A program made the position numbers and the translations under genes. A DNA stretch of 64,000 nt from Prunella strophiata. Its lineage: Eukaryota; Chordata; Aves; Passeriformes; Prunellidae. The notes under the pieces were generated by a model that saw only the letters and a list, made by a program, of their open reading frames with translations, made no database searches and was not told the origin of the DNA. Shown in pieces: positions 35,584 to 48,110 of this stretch (positions are counted from its first letter, which is position 1; each line of letters starts with the position of its first letter). The stretch is taken from contig JAZBQD010000034.1 in the NCBI GenBank assembly GCA_036583965.1, positions 5,911,476 to 5,975,475 of the forward strand, in the 5' to 3' direction.

Positions 35584-38500
35584 TCCTGAGACATCTGGGT
35601 TTTTTCTTATATGCCTGAAGTCTGGAAGGAAAGGTTCAAGTGGATGAAGCAGAGCATGAAAGGCTCAATGTCTAAAAGGATTCTTCATCTCCCAGGCAAA
35701 AAAAAAACCCAGGAAAACAGCAGAACAACAGCAGGAACCTTTTCCCCACCTGAATCAGAGTGAAAAACACCTTAGCTCAGGCAGAGGCTGGAAGAGATAC
35801 CAGCATTTCCAGTCTGGGACTCTCAAAACTTCCTAAATACTTGTAAATTCAAAACCAGCCATGCAGCAATTGCTTAAACAAATGGGGCAGGCAGTGTAAC
35901 TCTGCTGCCACCCACACGTGGCTCTGCACTCCAGGATGGGTTCCTGGAGCTGGGGAGGCTGCTCAGGTGGGGATCTGGAGATGGGAGTTTGGGGTTTTAA
36001 TCCCCAGTTTAGAGGAGCTGCTAAGGAAAGATGGAAATTCCATCTGGTGCTTGATGGGAAACACATCCCAGGCAGCAGAGTGCTCTCCTTGCTGGGAGGG
36101 GATTCTGCCAGGAGCTCCCTGGAGCCCCCCAAGTCCCAGGGCACAGAAAAGGCTGCAGATGTTGAGGTAGGAGCTGGTCTGAGCCCCCAAAAAACCCCCT
36201 TAGACAAGGGGCAGGGAAAAGCTGCTGAAGATGTCATGGTAGATAACTGGGCAGCCTCACCTGATCCAACAAATGCAGAAAAATCCAGGCCAGGAAGAAG
36301 CAGATGTCAAAATGGGCTTAGAGAAAATGGAATATCAGCCACTGGGTGACAGTTGTGCCCAAGGATCAGCCACCACTCCTTGAGTCTCCTTCACCCAAAA
36401 ATCCTGGCAGCCTTTCCCAGCCCCACCTGCCAAGAGGAGCTCTGCTCTGAGCCAAGCTCCCACACTGTTTTTAGCAAACTGCCACTGCCACCCCACCTAT
36501 TTCAAGAAACATCCAAGCCTGAATACCCACTTCCCACTCTGGATGTGTTGTGTCTTGTCTGGCTTTTTTTTTTTCTCCTCTTCCCTTGTGCCTTTGGAAT
36601 ACAATCACTTCAGGGCAGGCTCTACTCTTCTCTTTGGCACTTGACCTGTTCTTCCTCGTGTGTTCACTGTTCAGAGCTCCTCTGTGAACTTCACTGAGAT
36701 CATGCCTTGCTCCCCTGTGATTAATAGTGCTCCAATCAATCACCTTGGCTTGTGCTCAGGAGAGAGGAATGCACAGTCATGTAAAAATTCAGCCAAGAGC
36801 TTTAAAACACCTAAAAGAGGCCAGGTCCTCATAGGATCAGAAGTTCTGGATGTTGGCTTTTTTACCAAGTTTATTTTTCAACAGTTTAGTCATGGGAACT
36901 TTTCCTGTTTACACCTGGAAATTAAAAGTTTAGGTCAGGGAGAATTATTCATCACTTAGGGTTGAAAGAGGGTCTGTGCAGATCATGGTGCAGAGCTCAA
37001 AACAAGACATTAATGCAAATGTTGCTGCTTCAGTTTCTTAATATAATTAATGATGCTGGCAAATTTTTGCTAATTGAGATGAATTCTGCATGATTCAAAG
37101 CAGAAATAAAAGGAAGTAGGGAGGAAGAGGAGAGGGCAGTCTCCCAGCCTGACTGGACATGGACTGGTGGGGCAATGGAAGACCTAAACAGCATCAGAAG
37201 GCAGCCAGGAAGAGCTTTTCCAAATCTTGCCTAAGGAATCTGTTCTAAAATCTTATTAATGACTAATGGGATTCCTGTATCTTCCTCCCACGCACTGCTC
37301 TGAACCTACAAATAACAGGATTTGTGTGCCTGCCCTCCTACACACCTCCAACCCTCCAAGAAAGGCTTTGGGAAGAAAACAAACTTCAACGTGTGCACGT
37401 TCTAATTCTGGGCAGGCAGGAGGAGAGCTCCCATCCCAGCTGGCTGAGCTCCAGGGATCCCAGCACTGGGATGGAGAGGGTGGAAATGGGCCTGGAGCCA
37501 GAAGAACATGAGAGATTGCTGACAGGCTGGAAGGGAAGAGTGATGGCAGGAAAGGAGCTGCACATCCTTGAGTGCCTGTGAGTGGGAGGGGAGGACAGTG
37601 GTGTGGCTGAGGCTGGAAGGACAGGGAGCTCTGCAGCCCTGGCTCTGCTGAGAGAGATTTCCAGCTTGCCCTGGGTGAGATTCACTCCAGGGCAGGTGAG
37701 GGGAGGAAAAGGGGTGAGGAGAGCACTCCCCAAAGCTCAGAGCCCACGGGATGGTCTCTGCCCAGGCTTGGACAGAGGGGATCCCTGTTTCCCCAGACAT
37801 CCCACATGGAGCTGGGGTGGCAGCACTGGGGCACAGTGGGTGCCCCATTCCCTCTGATTTCCTTATTAAACATGGGGGCAGAGCCCCACGGGGTGTCCTG
37901 GGTATCTCAGCACATCAGGCACAGCTCCACAGGGTGCCAGGACTTGTTTTGCCATCTGATAGCAACGGGGAGGGTGACTGGGAATTCACTGCAGAGCTTT
38001 GAGATCCTCACTACAAACAAATCACCTGGACCAAAAAAACCCAACCACAAACAGTCACAAACCTGCCTGTGTCCAGGCTCCTCTGCTCAGATGGAACTTG
38101 TCTTGCTCACTTCCTATAAAACTGTTTTCAGCTTTCTACCAATGTGGGGTTTTTTTAATATCAGTGTTGTTATTTTTTATTTCTTTTTGGTAGCTATTAA
38201 AATACCCAAATAGCTTTTTAAAAGTTTCTCTGGGGACTTGCCCTTCCAACTCATTTATCTTAATTTTGAAGATGGAGACAAACTTCTTATTTATGTTTCA
38301 AAGATGACATGACATCAAAGAGTTTGAATATTAAATGCCTTAATTACAGATGAAGGCTGATAAAACGAGATCACCTCTGGAGTTTTATTAAACAGGAATT
38401 GCAACTACATTCACAGAGATTTAGGACTACACCAACCTAACCCCAAGTAGCAAAAGATTATTTTTGGAGAGGGAGAATAACATTTTTCTCACTTGTATAA

Positions 38501-39649
38501 CTCCAGTGTACAACTGCAAATTGCTACCTACAAAACCAGCACTCTGAAATTATCCATCACACACTGACCATGTTGCTTTTCTTGCTGGGCTCTGAGTGGG
38601 TTTGTGAGTTTAGGAAGATTTTTGCCACAACCAGAGTGTCACAGGCAGAATTCAGAGATGTATTTCCCCAAGGGGTTCCACTTTTCCTTGGGCAGGTTAA
38701 AAATGAGGCTTTATCTGCTTTTCTCTGACCTTTATTTTACCCTCACTCAGTGGCTGCCCTGAGTGCTTCGAGTTTGACAGAATTTTAGCTGCTGGAGTTG
38801 CAGGGGGACACCAGAGGAAAAACTGGTGCCAACTCCTGGGACTGCAAATTCTGATTTTCAGTGGAGGGGAGCACCATGAGGGAACTTATCACAAAACCTC
38901 AGTGATTTCCCTTGCTTGTGTGGGAGTCCTTAAATCAGTGGGAATTGTTCCTCACTTAGGACAAAACTTTCTGTCAGGAGAGGACTGAGGGGAATCATGT
39001 TTGTGCTGGGGGGTTTGGGGTTTTTAAGCCCCAGATGACAAGCACCCATGAGTAATTAACAGACCCTGTCAATATTCACATTACACTGGATTCATCATTT
39101 GGGGCTTTGGTTTGTCCAGTCCTGAGCAGGGTATGAACCCAGCAGGTTCAAGGAGTCTCCTCAGGGCAGCAATGTCGGGGTGTTTAAGAGGCTTTGATGA
39201 TGTGCAAATCACTCTTTTACAGCAAAAGTACTCACAAAAGCTCCCAGAGTCATTTCCACCCAGAACCAAGAGATTTCCAAGGATCCTGTCCAAAACTCTG
39301 CAGGATCCAGCTTTGTACCTGCCCTTCCTGGTGCAAGGTGAGTTATAATTGTGCCCCTTTTAACTTAATGAAGCTTTGGCAGGGAGAGTTTAGAACAATC
39401 TCATTTTGCAGTGAGTTCAGCCTCAGGTCTGTCAGGGGATGGGAGAGCAAAAGTCCCACAGCTCACAGGCACAGAAATCCCTGACAAATGAAACCTTCAA
39501 ACTGTTGGAAAGGATCTTCATAAAGGTCTCACAAAGCTGGAAGGTCTTGGACCGATAAATAAAAGTCACTTTTCCTGTTTTCTAATGATTTGGGTTGCCC
39601 TTTTTGCAGCTGGTACCCCAAGGACTGAGCTCTGAGCTGCTCTGGTGGG

Positions 39650-40095
39650 GTGAGCCAGGTGGTGCTGGAGCATTTCCAGGGAAGGGAAAGGAGCTGGGGA
39701 AGGATTTGGGGCAGCTCTGAGGGAGCTTGGGGGGCTCAACTTGGAGAAGAAGAGGCTCAGGGGGGACCTTGTGGCTCTGCACAGCTCCTGCCAGGAGGGG
39801 ACAGCCGGGCAGTGTCACAAGTAAAAAGTGACAGGACAAGAGGAAAGAGCCTCAGGCTGTGCCAGGGGAGGTTTAGCTTGGATTTCACCAACAATTCCTT
39901 CATGGAAATGGTTGTCAAGCTCTGGAATGGGCTGCCCAGGGAAGTGGTGGAGCTGCCATCCCTGCAGGGATCAGAAGCTGTGGCACTCAGAGACAGTTCA
40001 GGGCTGGGGTTGGCAGTGCTGGGTCAGAGGTTGGACTTGATGGTCTTGAGGGGTTCTTTCCCAGCCTAAATGATTTCATAATTCTGTAATTCTGG
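39650..40095 (+). mobile_element. CR1 LINE, truncated 3' end, longest copy in the window
   Basis: Plus-strand CR1 3' region in consensus order: TTCCAGGGAAGGGAAAGGAG, GAGGCTCAGGGGGGACCTTG, CAGGACAAGAGGAAAGAGCC, GCCAGGGGAGGTTTAGCTTG, ATGGGCTGCCCAGGGAAGTG, GTTGGACTTGATGGTCTTGA, and the tail ATAATTCTGTAATTCTGG. About 445 bases are kept, mostly 3' untranslated region with the end of the ORF2-coding region possibly included. It is 5'-truncated. Forward frames (39650-40069, 39828-40040) come from this copy and are not a functional gene. Confidence 0.94.
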
Positions 40096-43000
40096 AAAAG
40101 GTTTTAAAGCACAGAACCCCAGATTACAGGGGCAGTAATAGATGGCTTAAACAGCCCAATTGTCATCAGCATTTCAAGATTTGAAAATCCTCATTTTGTT
40201 TTCCCTGCTTTTGGCTGAGGTCAGAAGTTTCACTGACCTGTCCTGATGCCTGAGTGTGAAATCCCCTGCTCTGTTAGCACTGTCCCAAAAAAGCCAAACC
40301 ACTGAGGAAATGTTTTCCTGTACTCATTCCTCTATTCTGCACTTCACACAGAAGCAAGAGCATTTCAGCAAGGAACCTGGATGTAAGGCTTAGTTTTAAC
40401 TTGCTGGTGACTAATTTTAACCACATTTGATGATAACAATTACTTTCAGCACATATTATCCTGTATGTATGAGCTTAATGAGTTGCTATCCATTCCTTCT
40501 ATTTTAAGGCAGCTATGAAGTCACCTTTCATTGATTTTTTTTTTTTTTCCTTCAAAACCCAGAGATGTTTGGGAAGATTCACCATGACTGAATCCCCAAG
40601 GTGAGCAGCTCTGGGAATGCTGGGTGAGTTATACCAAAAACAACATCCAGAGATGACAACCACCAGGGTGTTTTCCTTCTGGGAACAACCCAGCTTTGCA
40701 GTGGAGCTTTTTCTCCATATAGAGCAGTGTATTTCACTAGGGCTGGATGGTGAAAAACCCTTTAAATCTGCCTGGGCACAGCCATGAAAACACTCTGGGA
40801 TCTTCCTTCCAAAAAATAAGCCAAGTCCTGGCTGGCTCAGCAACACTCCTGACCCTTTTATTTCTCTTCTTGCCATAGGGTTTATTGTCCTGCACGTTCA
40901 GGAATTCCTTTGCCCTTCCATGGTGAAGGAGATGAGGACCACAGGGACTGGTGCTGCCCTGTCCAGGGGAGCCTGAGCTGCTGCCAGCTCCCTCTCTGCT
41001 GTGCCTGCAGCTGTGGCATCTCCAGGGACAGGCAGTGGCAGGTCCCAGGAATGTCCAGCCCCACTGCCCCTGGCACATCCCACCTCCCAGCCTGTGCTGC
41101 ACTAAATGGCTCCAGCCCCGAGTAATCCCGTTCCAATTGCAATTTGCATAATTGCCTCCTGCTCTCAGATCTCCTGCAGTTCCTTTTAGGTTAAATCTTG
41201 TTGTCTCCTTACCCAAGGTGGTTGTTTAATGCTGCAACTTGCTGGAAAATGGCAACATCTTCTCCCCCCTCGAGCCAGCTGCACTTCCAAGGGTGGGGAC
41301 ACGTGTGCCAGTACACTTGAAAATTAAGGTGTTTTGGAAAGAAAGCACCACAGGCTTGCTATCAACATGCACAGCAATAAATCAGGGCCAACATCTCCTC
41401 CCCAGAGCTCCCAGTGCAAGTCAGAGGTGCCAATGTTCCTTGGGGAGCTCTGACTTCGCTGTAAGTGGTGGCTGTGACAGCCTGGGTTTCAGTCCAGCAG
41501 GAGCTCAGGGAGCCTGGATTCTGTGTCAAAAACCTGAGGGATGGCTGCCCAAGGTGTGATCACACCCCTGGGCACTGCCAGCCTGGCCACAAGGTCAGAG
41601 CTGAGCAGGGAGCAGGAAAAGAGGTGGAGCTGAGATGGCCCAGCTCCTTCAGTGCCCGCTGGCACCCAAAAAATTCCATTTGGGATCCATTTCAGGGCAG
41701 TTCTGGCTGCAGCTCAGGGATCTCCTTGAACCAAGCAGGTTCCTTGGTGATGGGGATGGAATCCTCTTCCTTCCTGCTGGGCTGGCATCAGAGGGATGTG
41801 ATTTTTTAGCTGGCAGTAGCTGAGGGCACAGGGCTGAAGCAGCCTGGACAGAAACCCTGCCCGAGTGGGGGAATGTCAGCCTCTCTGTGCTGGCATTTGC
41901 AAAGCAAACATTGAATGGTGTGGCAGAGAAAAGGTGCTGCCCTGGATGCAGGAAATTATTCTGAACCTTTCCTGGCATGCTCCTGTCCCTGGAGAGGTTT
42001 GCAACCAAGCAGGAGCTTCACCTTTGCCAGCTGATGATCAAACCTGCTCCAAGAGCAAAGGCACATTTGGTGTGTTGGCCTGGGAAACCTCAAAGGAGAC
42101 AAATCCATGCACATAAAGAGCTTTAAAATGACTTTAAAATGCTTTTTAAAATTACTTTAAAATGCCATTCCTTCATAGAAAACAACAGCAACACCAAAGA
42201 TGCCTGTGATGATAAAACAATCAGTTTTGAGGAGTTTTTCTGCCAGTGCTTGGTTCTCATCCACCTTGCACTCCAGCTGGTTGTGCTGTTGACCACGAAG
42301 CCCCAGCCTGTGAGGTTATCTGGAAAACAGGAAATAGTTTGTGACTAATTCCCTCTCCATGTGCTGTGAGTCAGAAATCTTGGTGACAAGGAAAGAAAGA
42401 ATAGGGGGAAAAAAAGAGTAGACAAAAAAAAAAAAATGTTTCCTGGGCCAGAGAAAGGAAAAAAGGAAGTGATTTTCCCCTTTAGAGCTTTGTGTGAGGC
42501 TGCTCAATGTCACAGACAGGTGTCCCATGGCTGGCACAAGGAGCCACAAATGGCATTCTGAGCTGTATGATTGCTTCTGGTTCAGCTAATTTGACTAATT
42601 AATACATAAATACCACCTCAATGTGTTGATTTCATCCTTCTTCAAAACATGCTTCTGGGGCAGGAGGGTTTGTGCCAGGCTTTATTTACCCAAGATCTCT
42701 CCAGGAGGCAAAAAAAGAAAAAAAAATAAAGAAGAAATAAGCTCTCTTTCAAGTCCTGCTTGCTCAAGTTCTGATTCAGATTTAAGTTTGCCTTCTCCAG
42801 CCTTGCAATTATCTTTTTTTTTTTTTTTTTTTCCCTTTTTTTACAAGAATTGTTACAAGAGCAAAGCTTTCTATTTTCCATGAGGGGAGACTCATCAGTT
42901 CCCTTTCTCTGGTCTCCCACTCTGGTTTTTTACCCATCTATCTGAATTATAAGACAAACTCAGTAACATTTTTGAGGGAGAGCCCTTAACTGTGTGAACT

Positions 43001-43254
43001 GGGAAAATTGTGTGCTGCAGTTCTGGACCATCAGGGACAAACCTCCTGTTTTGCAATATAATCCCTCAATACCTCAGCTGCCACTTGGCATTCTGAAATC
43101 CCCTCCTCAACAAGATTTTCATCCCTGTTTGTAGTTCTGTCATCTGGATCTCCCAAGGGAGATGCAGAAGTTGTTTATGAGCAGAGTCCAGTGACATTCC
43201 TCTGCTGTTGAAATCTCCTGTGGTGGTAGGTTCCCAGTTGTTAATAATTAGTAT
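40096..43254. other. Unique non-coding DNA
   Basis: No gene is supported. The stretch contains a T-run near 40536, A13 near 42425 and T19 at 42814-42832. A minus-strand frame of 159 codons (40737-41216) overlaps three other frames and shows no recognised domain. Confidence 0.55.
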
Positions 43255-43390
43255 TGATTCCATGATGGAGAAGTATGAAAAGATACTTTATTATTAGGAA
43301 TCTACAGTTCTTATAGAAATGATGGTGGATTTAAAACCTGATTGGTCTCAAAGTGAAAACTTCTCACACTATTGCTGAGTTATCAATAGT
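43255..43390 (-). mobile_element. Possible LTR fragment, minus strand
   Basis: Read on the minus strand there is CCAAT (complement of ATTGG at 43341-43345), TATAA about 28 bases on (TTATA at 43311-43315), and AATAAAG (complement of CTTTATT at 43286-43292), then a tail ending GGAATCA at 43255. The order and spacing resemble the candidate LTR at 678-915. The string AGTAT lies at 43250-43254 and again within AATAGTAT just right of TTATCA near 43386, a weak hint of a target duplication. The span is short for an LTR, so it may be a fragment or coincidence. Confidence 0.28.
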
Positions 43391-46300
43391 ATATTTTGGA
43401 AAACTGTATTTATAAACAATGGTTACAGAAAGAGAGATAATAATTGTTTGAATTCTTTCCTTTAAGATTCCCAGGCTCAGCCTGGGAGAAATTATCTCTG
43501 TTCTTTCTTTGGCTGAACTGAGAATATCCACAATCTCCTGCCCCTCAAACCCCCAGACTGAGCAGGGGTTCCCTGCCCAGGTCTCCCAGGTTCCTTTCAC
43601 AGCTCTGCCAAGGATGTGGTGTCACTTAAATTCAATCAATTAACTTTTCAGTGCCTCAGCAGTGCAGGCCATACATTTCCTGGGGAGGAGGAGTTGAAGG
43701 CTCCTTCTGCAGCTTTGTAAAGTGCTTTAAAGCACCAAGGCAGAGGCAGCAGAGAAATGCAAAGAGCTCTGCGGGTTTTTTTATGATCTCAGTGGCAGCA
43801 AGTCACTGTGCAGGGTGGAAAGAGACATTTGACAATTGGGCTGAGAGCAGAGCTGTGCTGGCAGGGTCCTGATTCTCCAGGTGGATGCAGAACAGAAAAC
43901 CCTCCTGTGGAGAGGCTGAGGCTGATCCCCAGAACAACAGGATGGGTGCAGCCTTTCCCCTTGGGAAAGCACCAGTGCTCCCTAAATGCAGAATTCTCTG
44001 CCATGGTCTCAGTCCCTGATTCCTCTCCCACTGCAGCTTTGGGATGTCACCAAATGGAACATCACAAGATTGGCCATCCCCAGGCAGGCAGCAGAGGAAG
44101 GAGGACCCAGGCCATGCTCTGGCTGCAAGGGATTGAAGAAGGGCAGAGGGAGGGGACAGAAGGGACACACTGCAAGCCCTGAACAGCACCAGGGCTGGAA
44201 TTAAAGCCCATTTCCCTGATTCCAGCAGCACTTTCAGCAGCCAGAAATCCATGCTTGCATGTGGCTGTCTTGAGAGGAACTGGAATTGCTGCACACACAA
44301 GAACTTGGGACTTGGAAGAGTTAATTACTCTTGTGCTTGCACAAATTAAATGCTTGGGGTTTAATTGAGTCCAATAGGTCCATATTTCACAGTTCCTGAA
44401 ATTAATTTGGATTTCTATCTGACAGAGGCTTTGCCTGCTGGGTGATTTTTGGAGTGATAGGGTCAGTGCTGCTCAGGTGCTTGGGGTGTTTTTGAATAAA
44501 GAGCTACAGCTCTGTCACTGGCCTGGGAGGCAAAACTGGCTGCTGCTGCAGGCTGGGCCTGAGTGCAGTTTGAGGCCATCAGCCACCCCAGAAAAAGGGG
44601 TTTGAAATCCCCCTCACTGCTGCAGAGTGAATCAAATGCCTCATGCACCAGAATTATGAATTGTCAATATTAATTAAGATTAGGGTGAGTGCCTGACCAT
44701 GGCACCCATCCCCAGTGGGACTGTTCTTATCCCTGGAGAGCTGAGCTGGCACTTTTCCTGAGGGAGCTCCATCAGCAGGGCATGGCCAGAGCATCCCCAG
44801 CTCCTGCCAGCAGTGGATGAAGGGATGGGCCAGCTCAGGAATGGTCATTTCTTGTCCCCTGCTGATCCTGGAGGAGTGTCCCACGTGTGTCTCCATCATT
44901 CCCTTTGTCTTGGTGAGCCCTTGGTGCAATGCCACAGCTCCTGATCTCACTCCAGCTCCCTCCTGGCATGCAGGGAATGCCAGGAGAGGACCAGAGCTCA
45001 CCTTCTCCCCAGCCAGGGAATGACTCATGCTCACAGAGAGAACTGCATTTATCTGGGTGCTCATGGAATCTCACTGCACCATCAAAACAGAAATGAGAGG
45101 CCTGACCCACCTCCCCCACTGCAAGTCATCATAAGCCCATTGAAATCAATTAAGTTAAATATGTGAAATTAAGATGAGGCCTGAAGTCAGGAATCTGAGC
45201 TACTTAGACCTAAACCACTGCAAGGCTTTTATTTACAGGAGATTTTCCAACCCCAGAAAACTATGGGTTTCTTATCATTGCTGTCAAGGAACAACTCAGG
45301 CTTGCAGAATTAATATTGAAAAAGTTCCTGCTTATCATAAAGCTTTCTGCACTGCTTCTGTGGTGGGTGAAAGGCCTGAGATTGAATATCCTCAGGGCAA
45401 AAAGCAGATCCTTTATGGAAAAAACATCAACAAGAGTACAAAAATCTATTTTAAGGGGTATATTTCACACACTTTACAGCACTGTAAGAAATTAATACTG
45501 AATTACTACAGATGGAATGATTTGGAAGTTTTATTTTGCCACTTGTGCTTGTTTACCTTCAGGAACTTGACCCTCACACAAGGCAGGGTGAGAGATGCTC
45601 CAGCCACACACAGGGTGAAATCCAAGGCCCTCTGGAGTCAGTGGGAACTTTGCCACTGGAAGTCAACAGTTTTAGGAAGCCAACCAAGCAGAAAACCCCA
45701 AATCTAAATGGCTCAACGTATTCAGCTCTGTCAGAATGCTCAGCACTGGTTGGAAAATGCTTTATTGTGCCATGGAAATTTATAAGGAGAAAAAGGGGTG
45801 GGAGGGGAGAGGTTTGTTGTTGCCTAGCTCAGTCCTTGATGGAAATCCTCCCTGGAGAAAGGAGAGGGCAGACCCAGGGACCTGGCAGAGCCAGCCACAG
45901 AAATTCAGTCCCACAGAGTGAGTGAGACTTTCAGAAATTTCCTCAAATAAGATTCCAGCATTCACTTTCCACGAGTTTAACTCATGGGCAGGCTGGTACA
46001 TCCCAATGGCCCTGCTGAATTCAGTAATGTGGGAAGAAAGTTGCTTTTCTGGGCAAATAAAAACGTGGGGTTGTGTCCTGGGTTTACAGGACAATGGGAA
46101 GCTTGAGATGGGCAGAGGAAACTCCAAGAAGAGGGAGGAAAAAGGAGAAAAAGAACAGTCAGGAACAGAGCCATGGTTAGACACAGAAAAAAGTGGAAAG
46201 ATAAAACCAAGTGATGGTGGAGCAGCACATGGGGAGCTCAGGAAATAAAGCAAGACTGTGCAAGAGACACACAATCCTAAAATGGGCATTCTGGAGGGGA

Positions 46301-47599
46301 GTGAAAAAAGAATGTAAGGTTTTAATGTGCAGCAAAAATACTTTCTGCATGCAAGCAACTGTTTTCATTAGAGAAACTGCCAGAGCCTTGGCCAGGAAGA
46401 GAAAAGGAAGGAAGAGCATAAAGACAGCTTGCAAACAGCAAAAAAAACCCAACCCCAGCAGTGAGGGAAGAGGAGGAAGCTCAGGAGAGGAGGTGTTTAG
46501 CCAGGATGAGTGCAAACAAGAACACACAGGGGATACTTCAGAATCAAGTGGAAAATACTCCACATGCCATTCTCTCAAAATCCCACATATTCCTGGAGAA
46601 AGCTGATCACCACCAAAGCTGAGCAGCTGCAGTTTTTTAAAGCACTCTCTCCACACTGCTCAGGGTGGGACAGGCTGCCCATTTGCCTCACTTTTAGCTG
46701 GCTGGCCAAGGGAGAATGGGAAAAGCAGAGTTTCCTTTTGGCCCAGTTTTCCTTGAAGCCTGGGAGCTGAATTCCACTCCTGACTTTGAATCATTGAGAC
46801 TTGCTGTTGGAGCACAGTCAAGTCACATCCCTCACCTCCCTGTGATTCAAGAAGCCTGGCTTTTAAGGGAAAAAATATGCAGAAAGAGCCCGTAAAGGCA
46901 GGCTCTGGATCCAAGAAGAGTTGTGGTGGATTAAGGGATTAAAAGTGTGGAAGTCTGTGAAGATAAAATTCACAAAAGGAGGAACGTGGTGCAGCACCTC
47001 CAGTCAGATGGAGCTTTGTCCCTTTTCCTGGGATTTTGGAGATATTTCCACTGCCTCACAAGAGGCTCTGGTTCCAAAGCAGGCTGTGGTAATGGTGTGT
47101 GAGGATGTGTGAATGCCAGCCTGGAACCAGCTAATTACCTCAATGGGGCTGGTGTCTGATGGCAGAAGCTTCTCCCACCTTGTAAATTCTTTGCATAATA
47201 GAGGAAATAAACCCCATTGTTTTTATGAACTCCTAATTAAGCAATGTAAATGGGATTCCAACAGGTTCATTATGCCCAGGTTGGTTGGTGCAGCTGGCCT
47301 GATCCCTGACCTGCCAGGGGACTCCAGCAGGATGTGTCACTGCCTGCCTCAGTTTCTCCATCTGCACTGCAGGGACTGTGCCTTCACCCTGCTCATGACA
47401 AGCCCTGCAAGACCTCCCTAATTGTTGTTTGCAACACTTTGAGTGGATGGAAGGTGTTAGAGGGGGCCATGAATCACTGTTAGGCACACGTCACTTTTTC
47501 ACGGATTTTTGGGAAGATTTTGTCATGCTGGGCACTGGGTGGCACCTCCAGGGTGTCCTTCACCCTCAGATCCTCACAGTGCCCTTCAAGCAACCCTTC
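43391..47599. other. Unique non-coding DNA
   Basis: No gene is supported. Frames of 129-192 codons (plus 45174-45707 and 45536-45925; minus 43803-44300 and 45780-46358) lack recognisable domains, overlap opposing frames, and have no convincing splice or start context. A purine-rich stretch lies at about 46120-46200 and 46380-46500. Confidence 0.55.
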
Positions 47600-48110
47600 C
47601 AGCCCTTCTCTCTCGAGGGACAGAGGATCCCTGTGCATTTGTCTGTGCCTTTATTTAATGAAGCAATTATGCCTGCTAACGACATTCTTCGAGAAACATC
47701 CTATCTAAAGTTTCCCACCATTCTTGCACTGGTAGCTCTCCCCCTTCCCTCCTCCTTTCCCTTATTAATTTATGAAGCAGCTAATTATGATCCCTGCAGG
47801 CTAAATAACTGTGCAGTTAGAGATGCACTAGATGAGTGGGTATGGCAAGGCAGCGCAGAGCATTTTTCTCTTCGCCTATTACATGTATTGTTTTAGGTAA
47901 TTAACATCCACTTTGTAGTGGCAACACAGACGCCTTGCTGTCTGTACAGCTTCTTGGCTCAGCTCCTTGCAAATACTCCCTGGTACACTCCTTGCAAAAC
48001 CATGTGAAGTGTTATATAATGCTCTAGGTTGAAAGGCAATTGTGTACATCCAGGTTATTAAACGGATCTGGATGTGTGTGCAAAGCCAACATCAGGCTTT
48101 AGCCGAGGTG
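47600..48110. promoter_or_regulatory. Possible conserved non-coding element
   Basis: Unique segment with TAATTA at 47782-47787 and 47898-47903, a TTATTAATTTATGAAG stretch at 47763-47778, retained CpGs (CTAACGAC, TTCGAG, GGCAGCGCAG, TTCGCC, AAACGG), and an 8-bp stem ACATCCAG / CTGGATGT (48046-48053, 48068-48075) around a 14-base loop. Preserved CpGs with homeodomain cores in non-repetitive DNA are common in conserved developmental enhancers. Both conservation and function are inferred. Confidence 0.33.

Larger units (their letters stand above)
35067..39649. other. Unique non-coding DNA
   Basis: No gene is supported. The stretch holds T30 at 35552-35581 and an inverted repeat at 35342-35358 (listed). 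AT-rich unique segments lie at 35215-35370 and 36980-37080 (TATAATTAATGATG near 37041), either of which could be regulatory. Frames up to 148 codons at 35833-37873 overlap on both strands in GC-moderate DNA and show no domains. Confidence 0.55.

Noticed and set aside
39650..40069. 139-codon plus-strand frame resembling a reverse-transcriptase-adjacent sequence
   Set aside because: It is the CR1 3' fragment. It lacks the polymerase core and is not an intact gene.
45174..45707. 177-codon plus-strand frame
   Set aside because: No recognisable domain, no splice framing and opposing frames nearby. Chance length is plausible in 64 kb.
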